32,983 nt of DNA from Opitutus sp. GAS368. Its GTDB lineage: Bacteria; Verrucomicrobiota; Verrucomicrobiia; Chthoniobacterales; Chthoniobacteraceae. The stretch covers positions 1 to 32,983 of the forward strand of contig CALQFT020000019.1 in the NCBI GenBank assembly GCA_943329925.2, read 5' to 3'. Below the pieces are notes generated by a model. That model was not told where the DNA came from. It made no database searches and saw nothing but the letters and a program-made list of their open reading frames with translations. Shown here piece after piece: positions 32,821 through 32,983 of this stretch. Within the stretch, counting starts at the first letter, position 1. The number at the start of each line of letters is the position of its first letter. The position numbers were made by a program, and so were the translations under genes.

Positions 32821-32983
32821 GTGGCTAAAACCCTGACCTGCACAGCAGCCCAAGCAGTGGATTTCGTCGGCCAGAACCGAGGTCTGCGACCTCTCTACAT
32901 TCCCAAGGCTTGGAAGGTGTTCTCGTCTAAGCGACCGGTCACAGGGAGCCCACGATCCACTTGGTACGCCCGTAATGCCGAGC
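32821..32983 (+). other. Open frame running off the right edge, possible partial gene
   Basis: From a GTG at 32821 the frame stays open for 54 codons to the window end: MAKTLTCTAAQAVDFVGQNR, then GLRPLYIPKAWKVFSSKRPV and so on. I see no known motif and no Shine-Dalgarno. Residue use is plausible but not convincing. It may be a genuine 5' end, another remnant or chance. Confidence 0.2.

Overview
The window is about 33 kb of GC-rich bacterial chromosome, most likely from a member of the Verrucomicrobiota. The basis is indirect. A PSD1-type cytochrome (PSCyt1/DUF1549/DUF1553) gene sits next to a Tat-secreted DUF1501 gene, a pair typical of the Planctomycetota/Verrucomicrobiota. There is a 41-aa protein of the MGDKSPK family, an outsized PVC-style TolC protein, and a secreted cyclophilin with a long beta-rich tail. 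Most genes lack a clear Shine-Dalgarno sequence. No rRNA, tRNA, CRISPR array, prophage or insertion sequence was seen. Gene content is mainly housekeeping.

Layout, left to right. 1-514 (-): 5' part of a glucose-1-phosphate cytidylyltransferase gene, cut by the window edge. 601-1203 (-): rdgB, divergent from leuS (1297-3843, +). 3922-5697 (+): secreted peptidyl-prolyl isomerase with a long C-terminal extension, convergent with a beta-carbonic anhydrase (5723-6385, -). 6443-9202 (-): valS. 9378-9671 (-): small membrane protein. 9811-10563 (+): exonuclease III. 10643-14125 (+): full-length single-chain pyruvate carboxylase. 14222-20322 (-): tripartite efflux operon tolC-macA-macB. 20470-20595 (-): 41-aa conserved basic protein with its own promoter and terminator, absent from the ORF track. 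20767-25050 (-): DUF1501 and PSD1 cytochrome pair. 25166-25708 (-): sufT. 25808-26182 (-): unknown protein. 26298-28967 (-): GH63-like glucosidase, divergent from a GH13 alpha-amylase-family enzyme (29129-30607, +). 30758-31723 (+): membrane-anchored helical-repeat protein.

The right end (about 31.7-33.0 kb) is different in character. It holds a strong 20-bp inverted repeat resembling a REP/BIME element, a small unknown gene, a second cluster of palindromes, and a decayed C-terminal fragment of an aspartase/fumarase-family gene with a frameshift and a 9-bp tandem repeat. It looks like a decay or rearrangement zone.

Functional groupings are: translation (leuS, valS), nucleotide and DNA upkeep (rdgB, xth), carbon entry (carbonic anhydrase and pyruvate carboxylase, which both handle bicarbonate), export (TolC-MacA-MacB), Fe-S maturation (sufT), alpha-glucan metabolism (GH63-like plus GH13) and the PSD1/DUF1501 surface or periplasmic pair. 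I did not find a clearly new multi-gene system. The best leads are the structured right-hand intergenic regions, the large TolC insertion, the cyclophilin fusion and the divergent glycosidase pair.
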